Source: an uncultured Sphingomonadales bacterium
GTDB lineage: Bacteria > Pseudomonadota > Alphaproteobacteria > Sphingomonadales > Sphingomonadaceae
Assembly (NCBI GenBank): GCA_903868655.1
Contig: CAIPWG010000486.1
Coordinates: forward strand, 1-9,458
DNA length: 9,458 bases
Direction: 5' to 3'
Position numbers and translations under genes: made by a program. The notes beneath the pieces were generated by a model. It made no database searches, was not told the DNA's origin, and saw only the letters and a program-made list of their open reading frames with translations. Position 1 is the first letter of the stretch. Every line of letters begins with the position of its first letter. Of the stretch, positions 1 through 6,282 are shown piece after piece.

Positions 1-537
1 CTGGAACAAGGCGGCAAAGTACGGATGTGGTCGGCCGGCTGTTCCAGCGGCGAAGAAACCTGGTCGCTGGCAATGACACTGCTCGGCCCTGATCGCAAAG
101 CCGGGCTGGCGCTGGCAAAGCGCGATATCCGGATTTTGGCCAGCGATATCGCCACCCATGCACTGACCAAGGCAATGGCCGCACGCTATCGCGCCGAAGA
201 TCTCAAGCCGGTGCCTGATGCATTGCGCAATGCCTGGACCACGATCGACAAGGACGAGGCGGAAATTGCCCCCGAAATTCGCGCACTGGTACGGTTCCGC
301 ACGCTCAACCTGCTTGGCGATTGGCCAATGCAAGGTCATTTCGATGTAATTTTTTGCCGCAATGTCATGATTTATTTCGACAATCCAACAAAGGAGCGAC
401 TTGTCGCGCGCTTTGCCGGGATGCTGGAAAATGATGGCACGCTTTATGTCGGGCACAGCGAACGGGTCACCGGACCAGCGCTCGACAGCCTCGCCCCGAT
501 GGGGCCGACCGTCTACCGCAGGAGACAGATGGCATGA
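1..537 (+). CDS. cheR: Chemotaxis protein methyltransferase CheR (5'-truncated)
   Basis: CheR transfers methyl groups from S-adenosylmethionine to glutamates of chemoreceptors during adaptation. Only the C-terminal 178 residues are present. The reading frame is open to base 1, so the N-terminal helical domain and start codon lie outside the window; full-length CheR is usually about 270-290 residues. The SAM-binding loop GCSSGEE is at residues 13-19 of the fragment, the ASDI acidic segment near residue 49, and the family hallmark FCRNVMIYFD at 118-127, followed by the C-terminal GHSE strand. The stop codon overlaps the cheB start as ATGA (534-537), indicating translational coupling. The segment between the YR at 63-64 and the NLL strand is about four residues shorter than I recall for E. 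coli CheR, within the beta-subdomain that binds receptor C-terminal pentapeptides. Identification is secure. Confidence 0.96.
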   Translation: MEQGGKVRMWSAGCSSGEETWSLAMTLLGPDRKAGLALAKRDIRILASDIATHALTKAMAARYRAEDLKPVPDALRNAWTTIDKDEAEIAPEIRALVRFRTLNLLGDWPMQGHFDVIFCRNVMIYFDNPTKERLVARFAGMLENDGTLYVGHSERVTGPALDSLAPMGPTVYRRRQMA

Positions 538-1571
538 TTGGTGAACACCCTGCGATCCGGGTCGTGATTGTCGAAGACTCTCCGACAATGCGGGCGATCC
601 TCAAGACGCGGTTGGAACGCGAAGGCGACATCGTTGTCGTTGGCGCCGCCGCCGATGCGGCACAAGGCCGCACAATGATCCGCGAACTCGATCCCGACGT
701 GATTACGCTCGATGTCGAAATGCCGGGCATGAACGGGCTCGATTTCCTCGAAAAGATCATGGCGCTGCGGCCCACCCCGGTGATCATCGTCTCCGGATCC
801 ACGCAAAAGGGAACGGAAACCACTGCCCGCGCGCTGGCGCTCGGCGCGGTCAATTGTTACGCCAAATCCGAACGGTCGGGCAGCCTGCCGTTTGACGATG
901 GTGGCATCCTGGCCAATCTCATCCGCGAAGCTGCCAAAGTAAAATTTGGCGAGCGTGCGCCAACGACGCAACGCATAGCCAACGAAGCGCGCAGCCTGCT
1001 TGCCGAACGGCCTCGGCTGATTGCCATCGGGTCGTCCACTGGCGGCGTCGAAGCCCTGCAGATCCTGCTCGGCGGATTTCCCGTAGATTGCCCACCCACT
1101 CTTATCGTTCAGCACATTGCTGGCCGGTTTGCTCCGGCAGTGGCGCGAACGCTGGACCAATCGTGTGCACCGCGCATCGTGCTGGCGGAACCTGATCTGC
1201 CCTTGCGCGATGGCCATGTGTATCTGGCGCCCGGCGATGATCGGCACCTGACGGTCAGTGGTCAGGCACTCAGCTGCCGTCTGCGCGAAGGCGAACGCGT
1301 GTCTGGCCACATGCCTTCGGTTGATGTGCTGTTCCACTCGGTCGCAAAGGCGGTTGGTGCGCGCGCGGTCGGTATCTTGTTGACCGGGATGGGCAGCGAC
1401 GGCGCGCAGGGCTTGTTGGCGATGGCGCAGGCCGGTGCCCATACAATTGCCCAGGACGAAGCGACATCGACCGTGTTCGGCATGCCCCGCGCAGCGATTT
1501 CTCTCGGCGCGGCAAGCGTGATTGCCCCGATCGGGCAAATTGCCCGTCATGCTTTCAGCAAGGCGGCCTGA
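534..1571 (+). CDS. cheB: Chemotaxis response regulator and receptor methylesterase/deamidase CheB
   Basis: CheB is 345 residues with full domain architecture. The N-terminal receiver domain (about 8-115) has acidic pair E14/D15, phospho-acceptor D60 in LDVEMPG, S87 at the switch position and K111. A linker of about 45 residues leads to the methylesterase domain (about 160-343). The catalytic triad is visible: S168 in GSSTGG, H194 in VQHI and D289 in TGMGSDGA. When phosphorylated by CheA it hydrolyses receptor glutamyl methyl esters and can deamidate glutamines, counteracting CheR. The start at 534 is supported by AGGAGA at 520-525 and by the ATGA overlap with cheR. cheD begins three bases after the stop. 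A 410-codon open frame on the opposite strand here is a high-GC shadow. All key residues are present, so the enzyme is expected to be active. Confidence 0.97.
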   Translation: MIGEHPAIRVVIVEDSPTMRAILKTRLEREGDIVVVGAAADAAQGRTMIRELDPDVITLDVEMPGMNGLDFLEKIMALRPTPVIIVSGSTQKGTETTARALALGAVNCYAKSERSGSLPFDDGGILANLIREAAKVKFGERAPTTQRIANEARSLLAERPRLIAIGSSTGGVEALQILLGGFPVDCPPTLIVQHIAGRFAPAVARTLDQSCAPRIVLAEPDLPLRDGHVYLAPGDDRHLTVSGQALSCRLREGERVSGHMPSVDVLFHSVAKAVGARAVGILLTGMGSDGAQGLLAMAQAGAHTIAQDEATSTVFGMPRAAISLGAASVIAPIGQIARHAFSKAA

Positions 1572-1574
1572 CCC

Positions 1575-2132
1575 ATGTTCGAACAACGCATACTGACAGA
1601 CACCACGCCGCCTGATCGCATCACGGTGATGCAGGGGCAGGCAGTGGTCAGCGGCGAACTGGGTACCGAAATGTCGACCGTGCTTGGCAGCTGCGTTGCG
1701 CTGTGCCTGTTCGATCCAGAGGCGCGCCTTGGCGGAATGAACCATTTCCTGCTCGCCGAACCGCCCGCGACGTCAAGCAATACATCGGTCGACGAGTTCT
1801 ACGGCACGTACCTGATGGAGCTTCTGGTCAACCAGATGCTTGGCAAAGGGGCGCGCAAAAGCCGCCTGAAGGCCCATTTGTATGGCGGGGCCAACGTCAA
1901 TCGCAACATGATGCGGATCGGCACCGCCAATGCCGATTTTGCCCGCAGCTTTGTCCAGCGCGAAGGGATCGAACTGGTCCGGTCCGACCTTGGCGGCAAC
2001 AATGCCCGCCGGGTCGATTTCCGGCCCGCCTCCGGTCAGGTCCGCTGCCGCACGGTCGAAGACCGATTTGCTCCGCCCGTCCAGCCCAACACCCGCCCAG
2101 CAAAGGCCACCGGCGATGTCGAACTCTTCTGA
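1575..2132 (+). CDS. cheD: Chemoreceptor glutamine deamidase CheD
   Basis: CheD converts specific receptor glutamines to glutamates, creating methylation sites. The 185-residue protein has the family core: the catalytic cysteine C40 in the VLGSCVALCL segment and the catalytic histidine H57 in GGMNHF. The HLYGG segment lies further on. At the position of the third active-site residue (a threonine in the Thermotoga enzyme, as I recall) this protein appears to have S34, with T35 next to it; the alignment is by eye. The last 30 or so residues are rich in Pro, Arg and Thr and look disordered. The gene starts three bases after the cheB stop; AAGGCGG at 1560-1566 is a modest ribosome-binding site. 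No cheC is present in the window, so CheD is probably not paired with a CheC phosphatase as in Bacillus. Confidence 0.94.
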   Translation: MFEQRILTDTTPPDRITVMQGQAVVSGELGTEMSTVLGSCVALCLFDPEARLGGMNHFLLAEPPATSSNTSVDEFYGTYLMELLVNQMLGKGARKSRLKAHLYGGANVNRNMMRIGTANADFARSFVQREGIELVRSDLGGNNARRVDFRPASGQVRCRTVEDRFAPPVQPNTRPAKATGDVELF

Positions 2133-2178
2133 AATTTCTTGCGCCCCTCATTCCTCCACAACCAGCGAGCCTGACAGC

Positions 2179-2550
2179 ATGACCACGACGACCCGCATTC
2201 TTACCGTTGACGACAGCCCGTCGATGCGGGCGCTGCTCAACCACGCGCTCTCCACCCAAGGCTTTGAAGTGGCCCAGGCCGAGGACGGTCTAGCCGCGCT
2301 CGACTGGCTTGCGCTCAATGAAGTTGATGTGGTGATCACAGACATCAACATGCCCCGGCTCGACGGCTTTGGCTTGATTGAGCGCCTGCGCGAGGGCAGC
2401 CGCCATCGCGACCGCCCGATCCTGGTGCTAACCACCGAAAGCAGCGAAGACAAAAAGGCGCGGGCGCGGGCCGCTGGCGCCACCGGATGGATCGTCAAAC
2501 CCTTCGATCCGGCCAAGCTAGTCGCGGCAGTGCGCCGCGTAGCCCACTAA
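2179..2550 (+). CDS. cheY: Single-domain response regulator, CheY
   Basis: This is a 123-residue stand-alone receiver domain with no output domain. It has the acidic pair D11/D12, phospho-acceptor D55 in ITDINMP, switch threonine T85 (followed by T86) and K107 in IVKPF. W104 occupies the place of Tyr106 of E. coli CheY. Phosphorylated by CheA, it would bind the flagellar switch or act as a phosphate sink; the sequence alone does not distinguish these. The start at 2179 places the first strand five residues in, as usual for CheY. An in-frame ATG at 2116 would add 21 residues and overlap cheD, but the added segment is not receiver-like. The ribosome-binding site before 2179 is weak (AGCGAG at 2164-2169). 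It lies between cheD and cheW in the same operon. Confidence 0.93.
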   Translation: MTTTTRILTVDDSPSMRALLNHALSTQGFEVAQAEDGLAALDWLALNEVDVVITDINMPRLDGFGLIERLREGSRHRDRPILVLTTESSEDKKARARAAGATGWIVKPFDPAKLVAAVRRVAH

Positions 2551-2574
2551 ACCCTCTGGTCCTGGAGAGCCGTT

Positions 2575-3018
2575 ATGCTTCGCGAACTCATCACCTTTGA
2601 AGTCGAAGGGCAGGTCTTTGGGCTCGACATCATGTCGATCCGCGAAATCCGCGCCTGGAGCCCGACCACGCGACTGCCACGTGTCCCGCATTATGTCGCC
2701 GGCGTGGTCAATCTGCGCGGTACAGTGCTGCCCGTTGTCGATCTGGCGGCACGGCTGGGCTGGCGCCCAACCGAGCCCACCCCACGCCACGCGATCATTG
2801 TTACACAACTTGGTGCGCAAGTCGGCGGCTGGATCGTCGATTCGGTCAGCGACATCGTGACAGTCCCCGACAACACGCTGCAACCGCCCCCGCCGAGCGC
2901 CGGTCATGACACTGTCGTGCCGTTTCTCGATGGATTGGCTGCAATCGACGATCATATGGTCATGGTGCTCAATCTCGCTGCGCTTGCCGACTCGGTTCAG
3001 GCTGCAGAAGCAGCCTGA
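2575..3018 (+). CDS. cheW: Chemotaxis coupling protein CheW
   Basis: CheW is the SH3-like adaptor that links chemoreceptors to the kinase CheA in the cytoplasmic signalling array. The protein is 147 residues, a typical length, and is made almost entirely of the CheW domain. The first beta segment LITFEVEGQVFGLDI is at 5-19, followed by the SIREI helix start. The hallmark N46-LRG segment with downstream D56 (VNLRG...LPVVDL) and the VDSVSDI strand also match. The C-terminus ends with the LDGLAAID...MVMVLNL pair of strands. GGAG at 2564-2567 lies seven to ten bases before the ATG. It follows cheY by 24 bases and precedes the 84-residue gene by 39 bases, consistent with one transcript. Identification is secure; its partner CheA is not encoded in the window. 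Confidence 0.95.
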   Translation: MLRELITFEVEGQVFGLDIMSIREIRAWSPTTRLPRVPHYVAGVVNLRGTVLPVVDLAARLGWRPTEPTPRHAIIVTQLGAQVGGWIVDSVSDIVTVPDNTLQPPPPSAGHDTVVPFLDGLAAIDDHMVMVLNLAALADSVQAAEAA

Positions 3019-3057
3019 CGTTCGACGTTCGCGCGACCAGGTTCAGGAGGGTCCACG

Positions 3058-3312
3058 ATGGCCAATGTCGCCACCCACCGCCAGATTGCCGTGGTGTTGG
3101 AAGAACTATCTCAAGAAGTTGAAGCACTGGGCGGTGCCCTGTGCGTCGACATGGATATTGCCATGCGCCATCTTGACACGCTGCAATCGATCGATCTGAT
3201 CGCGCAGAAGCAACGTTCGCTGGCGTCGCTTCTGGTGTCGGACTGTCTGGAAACGGGCATCGAGCAGATTGCCATCGATACCTTGCGTGAACGGATGCGC
3301 ATGCTGCGCTGA
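3058..3312 (+). CDS. Small helical chemotaxis-cluster protein with a DxxxQ motif (candidate CheT/CheZ-like CheY-P phosphatase)
   Basis: The product is 84 residues and does not match a family I can name with certainty. It looks all-helical, with likely helices at about 8-27, 33-61 and 64-83, and has no signal peptide or membrane segment. In the middle helix the segment LQSIDLIAQ has D46 and Q50 spaced as D-x-x-x-Q. That is the catalytic arrangement in CheZ (QDLTGQ), also reported for CheT, a small protein encoded after cheD in Sinorhizobium meliloti. An excellent ribosome-binding site (AGGAGG, 3045-3050, seven bases before ATG) and the position after cheW show it is a translated operon member. 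The suggested role, accelerating CheY-P dephosphorylation, is inference from motif and context. Alternatives are a structural or adaptor protein with a chance motif. Confidence in the gene is high, in the function moderate to low. Confidence 0.85.
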   Translation: MANVATHRQIAVVLEELSQEVEALGGALCVDMDIAMRHLDTLQSIDLIAQKQRSLASLLVSDCLETGIEQIAIDTLRERMRMLR

Positions 3313-3341
3313 CCGGCCCCGCCTCGGCCCGATGGTGTACC

Positions 3342-3356
3342 GCGCTGGCACAGCGC
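3342..3356 (+). terminator. Possible weak stem-loop after the chemotaxis operon
   Basis: GCGCTG (3342-3347) and CAGCGC (3351-3356) form a perfect six-base-pair stem with a three-base loop, about 30 bases after the last chemotaxis gene. No T-tract follows, so it is not a classical intrinsic terminator. It may only pause transcription or protect the mRNA end, or be a chance palindrome in GC-rich DNA. Confidence 0.25.
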
Positions 3357-3390
3357 TGGGGACGGGCGGGTTCAACCGCATTGCACTTCG

Positions 3391-3405
3391 TTAACAAATT
3401 GATAA
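3391..3405. promoter_or_regulatory. CtrA-like binding site upstream of the ParA-type gene
   Basis: The sequence TTAA-N7-ATAA matches the alphaproteobacterial CtrA consensus TTAA-N7-TTAA at seven of eight specified bases, with the exact seven-base spacer. It sits in an AT-rich island (3388-3411) that stands out from its GC-rich surroundings. It ends 34 bases before the ATG of the ParA-like gene, a plausible place for a promoter. CGTTA (3389-3393) and TAACG (3403-3407) also form an inverted repeat across it. CtrA controls many flagellar and chemotaxis genes in this class. The assignment rests on the motif only. Confidence 0.4.
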
Positions 3406-3439
3406 CGATTACGCCGGAACCGATCACTCGGGGGGCGAG

Positions 3440-4189
3440 ATGGCGGTCATTGCAGTTTGGAGCATAAAGGGTGGCGTGGGCAAGACCACGCTGGCGGTCG
3501 ACATAGCCTGGCGGTCGGCTGTCCGTTCGCACCACAAGACTTTGCTCTGGGACCTTGATCCCCAAGCTGGTTGCTCATGGATGCTGGGTCTCGATTGCAA
3601 GCGTCCACCGCGTGTGACGTCGCTATTCCACCGCGATGCGCAAGCGACTGACCTGGTGCTTGAGACCCGCTGGCCGGATTTGAAGCTGCTGCCTGCGGAC
3701 GACAGCTTGCGCAGCTTGTCGATCGCACTGGCGCGAATCGGCCACAGGCGGCGGCTATCGCAGTTGACCAAGCGGCTCAACGGCCAGTTCACCCGCATCA
3801 TCCTCGATTGTCCACCGGTCATGAACGAGATCAGTGATCAGGTGATCGGTGCGGCCGATTTGCTGATTGTGCCTCTGCCGCCTTCGCCGCTGTCGATGCG
3901 GGCGCTCGATGCGATCCGTCAGGAACTCGTGCGCAACCACTCTCGCCATCCCCCGATCCTGCCTGTCCTGTCGATGTACGACGGACGCCGACGGCTGCAC
4001 CGCGAAGTCCATCAAGGGATTGCCGCCGGCTGGCCGGTCATTCCGATGGCCAGCGCTATCGAACAGGCCGCGGTGCGGCGTCAGCCCCTTGGCGCCTTTG
4101 CCGATTGGTCTGACAGCAGCGCACCGCTGCAACGCCTGTGGGACGGCATCGAAGCCAAGCTGCGCTTGCGCGAAACCACCCCGCCCTGA
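3440..4189 (+). CDS. ParA/MinD-family ATPase, possible chemoreceptor-array positioning protein
   Basis: The product is a 249-residue cytoplasmic P-loop ATPase of the ParA type. The deviant Walker A motif is KGGVGKT at 10-16, with signature lysine K10 and nucleotide-binding K15. Walker A' is WDLDPQ with D38 and D40, and Walker B is ILDCPP with D123. There is no N-terminal DNA-binding domain, so it is the short form. ParA-like proteins form ATP-dependent dimers that position cargo; short orphan ParAs near che genes (ParC in Vibrio, PpfA in Rhodobacter sphaeroides) place chemoreceptor arrays. No parB gene or parS site is visible, which argues against plasmid or chromosome partition. The start at 3440 directly follows a G-rich stretch (3430-3439), a poor ribosome-binding site. 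The gene is 127 bases after the chemotaxis operon and may have its own promoter. Family is secure; the role is inferred from position. Confidence 0.9.
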   Translation: MAVIAVWSIKGGVGKTTLAVDIAWRSAVRSHHKTLLWDLDPQAGCSWMLGLDCKRPPRVTSLFHRDAQATDLVLETRWPDLKLLPADDSLRSLSIALARIGHRRRLSQLTKRLNGQFTRIILDCPPVMNEISDQVIGAADLLIVPLPPSPLSMRALDAIRQELVRNHSRHPPILPVLSMYDGRRRLHREVHQGIAAGWPVIPMASAIEQAAVRRQPLGAFADWSDSSAPLQRLWDGIEAKLRLRETTPP

Positions 4190-4233
4190 TCGTTTTGCTT
4201 GGCTTTGTGGTCTCTGTCATTATGGCAGGAACG

Positions 4234-4905
4234 ATGTGGTACCTTTACCAATTCCCGATATGTCCGTTTAGCCGCAAAATCAGGCTTTTGCTGAGCGAGA
4301 AGGGCGTCGGTTACGAGCTGGTGCGCGAAAACCCGTGGGAACATCGCGAAGAATTCCAGATGCTCAATCCCGCATTGCAAACACCTGTGCTGACCAATCC
4401 GGAACGCAGTCTGGTGCTGGTAGACAGCCGCGCAATTGCCGAATATTTCGAAGAAACGGTCGACAAGGCGCCCATGATCAACGGCACCGCCGCCAATCGC
4501 GCCGAGATCCGCCGCCTGGTCGCGCTGTTTGACGAAAATTTCTTCGCCGGCGTAACCGGGCCGATGCTCGATGAACGTATGAAAAAGCGGCTGATCACAC
4601 GCCAGCCGCCCGATGCCCGCGCGCTGCGCGACACAATCCGTCTGGCCAACGACTATCTCGATTATGTCGATTTCCTGATCGACAATCGTCCCTGGCTGGC
4701 AGGCGCCACGATGAGCCTTGCCGATCTGGCGGCGGCGGCGCAAATTTCAGTCGCCGATTATCTTGGCGGCATCGACTGGTCACAGCACGAACAGGCGCGC
4801 GGCTGGTATTCGGCGCTCAAAAGCCGACCCAGTTTCCGCCCCCTGCTGACCGAACGCATGGATGTGATTAAACCCCCCGAACACTACGCTGACGTGAACG
4901 CGTAA
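4234..4905 (+). CDS. Glutathione S-transferase family protein
   Basis: The 223-residue protein has an N-terminal thioredoxin-like domain (1-80) and an all-helical C-terminal domain (about 90-215), the usual cytosolic GST layout and length. The N-terminal motif C10-PFS13 resembles the CxxS active site of cysteine-type GSTs. P51 in TPVL is the cis-proline, and D64-S65 in VDSRAIAEY is the glutathione gamma-glutamyl contact. The MSLADLAAA segment is the N-capping motif of the core helix. Such enzymes conjugate or reduce electrophiles with glutathione; the substrate is unknown. The start at 4234 gives the typical first strand and has AGGA at 4227-4230, rather close. ATG 4222 is a possible alternative adding four residues. 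The gene follows the ParA-like gene by 44 bases and faces the reductase gene; no link to chemotaxis is evident. Confidence 0.9.
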   Translation: MWYLYQFPICPFSRKIRLLLSEKGVGYELVRENPWEHREEFQMLNPALQTPVLTNPERSLVLVDSRAIAEYFEETVDKAPMINGTAANRAEIRRLVALFDENFFAGVTGPMLDERMKKRLITRQPPDARALRDTIRLANDYLDYVDFLIDNRPWLAGATMSLADLAAAAQISVADYLGGIDWSQHEQARGWYSALKSRPSFRPLLTERMDVIKPPEHYADVNA

Positions 4906-4960
4906 GGGATCGGATCAGAGCGGGATATGCACGGCGCGAATTGCGCGCCAGCGCGATCCC
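4906..4960. terminator. Nested inverted repeats between convergent genes, candidate bidirectional terminator
   Basis: An inner hairpin GGCGCG (4933-4938) / CGCGCC (4944-4949) with a five-base loop sits inside an outer perfect repeat GGGATCG (4906-4912) / CGATCCC (4954-4960). The structure fills the gap between two convergent stop codons. No strong T-tract follows on either strand, so efficient intrinsic termination is uncertain. Confidence 0.35.
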
Positions 4961-4963
4961 CAA

Positions 4964-5914
4964 TCAGGCCGTGCGGGTTTTCACGCCAAAACGGCCGTGT
5001 TTGCGGTATGTGACCAACCAACGATCGAGGAACAGACCGAGCGGACGTGGTTGCACGCCCAACGCGCGGATACCGGGCAAGCTCTCTGACGCGACATTGC
5101 CCTGTCGCAGCAGGGCCAACTGGTCACGACTGATCGGGGTCAGCGGCATCGCGGCAATCAATGCGGCCAAAGGATCGGGCAGCGGTACGATGATCGGCGT
5201 GCGTTCGGTGGCGCGCGCGATGCGCTGGTTCAGATCGAGCACGCTCAACACTTCGGGGCCGCCCAATTCATACGTCAGCCCGGCATGCGCCGCAGGATCG
5301 GCCAGCACATTGGCGACTGCTTCTGCCGCATCGTCGACATCGAGCGGCTGCAACAGGGCGTCTGGTGCAAACACCGGCAATACCGGCAAGGCCGTGAAAC
5401 CCGCAAACAGCGTCAGGAACTTGTCATCCATGCCAAACAGCACCGAGGGCCGCAGGACCACGGCAGTCGGAAACGCTGCCAGAACGGCCGTTTCGCCTTC
5501 TGCTTTGGTGCGCGCATAAGCGACTGGTGAAGCTGCATCGGCACCGATCGCCGAAATATGTACAAAGCTGGTCACGCCCCGTGCATGCGCAATCGCTGCG
5601 ATCTGCCCAGCACCCTTGCCCTGTACGGCATCCAGATTGCCACCGAACGCGCCGACCAGATTGACCACGGCGTCTACCCCGGTCAACGCCACTTCCAGCG
5701 TATGCGGCTTGGTCACATCGACGGCCACACTCTGGACTTGGCCGAGATTGCCCAACGGCTTGACCTTGAAACTCTTTTCCGGATGGCGGCTGGCGATGCG
5801 CAGCCGCGCGCCGCGGTCGAGCAGTTCCTGCGCCAGGTGGCGTCCAAAAAACCCGGTTCCGCCAACCAGCGCCACAAGTTTGCCGTCCAGATCGCGCACT
5901 TTGCCGATGGTCAT
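4964..5914 (-). CDS. NDUFA9-like NAD(P)-binding atypical short-chain reductase
   Basis: The product is 316 residues with an N-terminal Rossmann fold. The glycine motif GGTGFFG (G18, G21, G24) follows the first strand. The NLVG segment is at 85-88 and the HISAIGAD strand at 119-126. Y133-x-x-x-K137 (YARTK) keeps the SDR tyrosine and lysine. The overall pattern resembles the bacterial relatives of the complex I accessory subunit NDUFA9 and NAD(P)H-binding epimerases. In bacteria these are soluble proteins of uncertain substrate, sometimes linked to quinones or redox metabolism. The frame is open for 29 codons upstream, but the ATG at 5914 has AAGGA eight bases ahead and starts just before the Rossmann strand, so it is preferred. 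The gene is monocistronic, convergent with the GST gene and divergent from tRNA-Leu. Confidence 0.87.
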   Translation of the reverse strand: MTIGKVRDLDGKLVALVGGTGFFGRHLAQELLDRGARLRIASRHPEKSFKVKPLGNLGQVQSVAVDVTKPHTLEVALTGVDAVVNLVGAFGGNLDAVQGKGAGQIAAIAHARGVTSFVHISAIGADAASPVAYARTKAEGETAVLAAFPTAVVLRPSVLFGMDDKFLTLFAGFTALPVLPVFAPDALLQPLDVDDAAEAVANVLADPAAHAGLTYELGGPEVLSVLDLNQRIARATERTPIIVPLPDPLAALIAAMPLTPISRDQLALLRQGNVASESLPGIRALGVQPRPLGLFLDRWLVTYRKHGRFGVKTRTA

Positions 5915-6063
5915 GCCCAGTCCTTGCCAAAATCCTGCGATTCGCCGAGCAAACCAGCCCGGAACCGCATCATACCGCGGCCCAATGGCACACCCCACCA
6001 CCCCGATTCAATCACCAACCACGCAAGTCGCCCGCACAATCGCATTCTTTCGCCAAACCCTTG

Positions 6064-6092
6064 TTGACAGCCCCGCACACACCCCTTATCGG
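6064..6092 (+). promoter_or_regulatory. Probable promoter of tRNA-Leu
   Basis: A perfect -35 hexamer TTGACA (6064-6069) is followed after 17 bases by TATCGG (6087-6092), a partial -10. A 16-base spacing to TTATCG is the alternative. Transcription would start near 6099, about 35 bases before the mature tRNA. The downstream GCGCCC is GC-rich, as in discriminators of stringently controlled stable-RNA promoters. Confidence 0.55.
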
Positions 6093-6133
6093 CGCCCTCC
6101 TACCCGGCGAAAGGCATAGGCCCTACGCCCCGT

Positions 6134-6220
6134 GCCCAGATGGCGGAATTGGTAGACGCACCAGCTTCAGGTGCTGGCGCTCGCAAGGGCGTGGAGGTTC
6201 GAGTCCTCTTCTGGGCACCA
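6134..6220 (+). tRNA. tRNA-Leu (anticodon CAG)
   Basis: This is an 87-base class II tRNA. The acceptor stem GCCCAGA (6134-6140) pairs with TCTGGGC (6210-6216), followed by discriminator A and an encoded CCA (6218-6220). The D-loop contains GGTAGAC. The anticodon stem CCAGC/GCTGG encloses TTCAGGT, giving anticodon CAG at 6168-6170, which reads CUG leucine codons. A long variable arm (6178-6192) is typical of leucine tRNAs. The T-arm GGAGG-TTCGAGT-CCTCT closes with one G-T pair. All stems are intact, so it should be functional. It stands alone, convergent with the molybdenum hydroxylase operon. No integrase gene or second copy of its 3' end is visible, so there is no sign of use as an attachment site here. 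Confidence 0.97.
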
Positions 6221-6237
6221 CTTTCTAATGATCAGAA

Positions 6238-6255
6238 CATCCCTTCGGGGGCATG
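6238..6255 (+). terminator. Small hairpin with C(TTCG)G loop downstream of tRNA-Leu
   Basis: CCC (6241-6243) and GGG (6248-6250) enclose a TTCG loop, which as RNA is the very stable C(UUCG)G tetraloop. CAT (6238-6240) and ATG (6253-6255) extend the stem across a two-base bulge. It lies 17 bases after the tRNA and might help 3' processing or termination. There is no T-tract and the stem is short. Confidence 0.25.
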
Positions 6256-6282
6256 GCCTTGCTGAAATGTCTGCGGGGCAAA

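Noticed and set aside
513..1745. 410-codon open frame on the - strand opposite cheB and the cheD start
   Set aside because: It lies opposite a gene with a complete catalytic triad. Its translation is rich in Arg, His and Cys without recognisable domains, a typical high-GC antisense artefact.
3017..3030. Tandem GACGTTC repeat between cheW and the 84-residue gene
   Set aside because: Only two seven-base copies, one overlapping the stop codon; it could easily arise by chance or slippage, with no known function.
3440..4189. ParA-like gene as part of a plasmid or chromosome partition locus
   Set aside because: No parB gene follows and no parS-like 16-base palindrome was seen nearby; the next gene is a glutathione transferase.
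5915..6001. 29-codon N-terminal extension of the NDUFA9-like reductase
   Set aside because: The ATG at 5914 has AAGGA at proper spacing and precedes the Rossmann strand; the extension is not family-like.
6134..6220. tRNA-Leu as an integration site for a mobile element
   Set aside because: No integrase, no direct repeat of the tRNA 3' end and no compositional shift are visible in the window.
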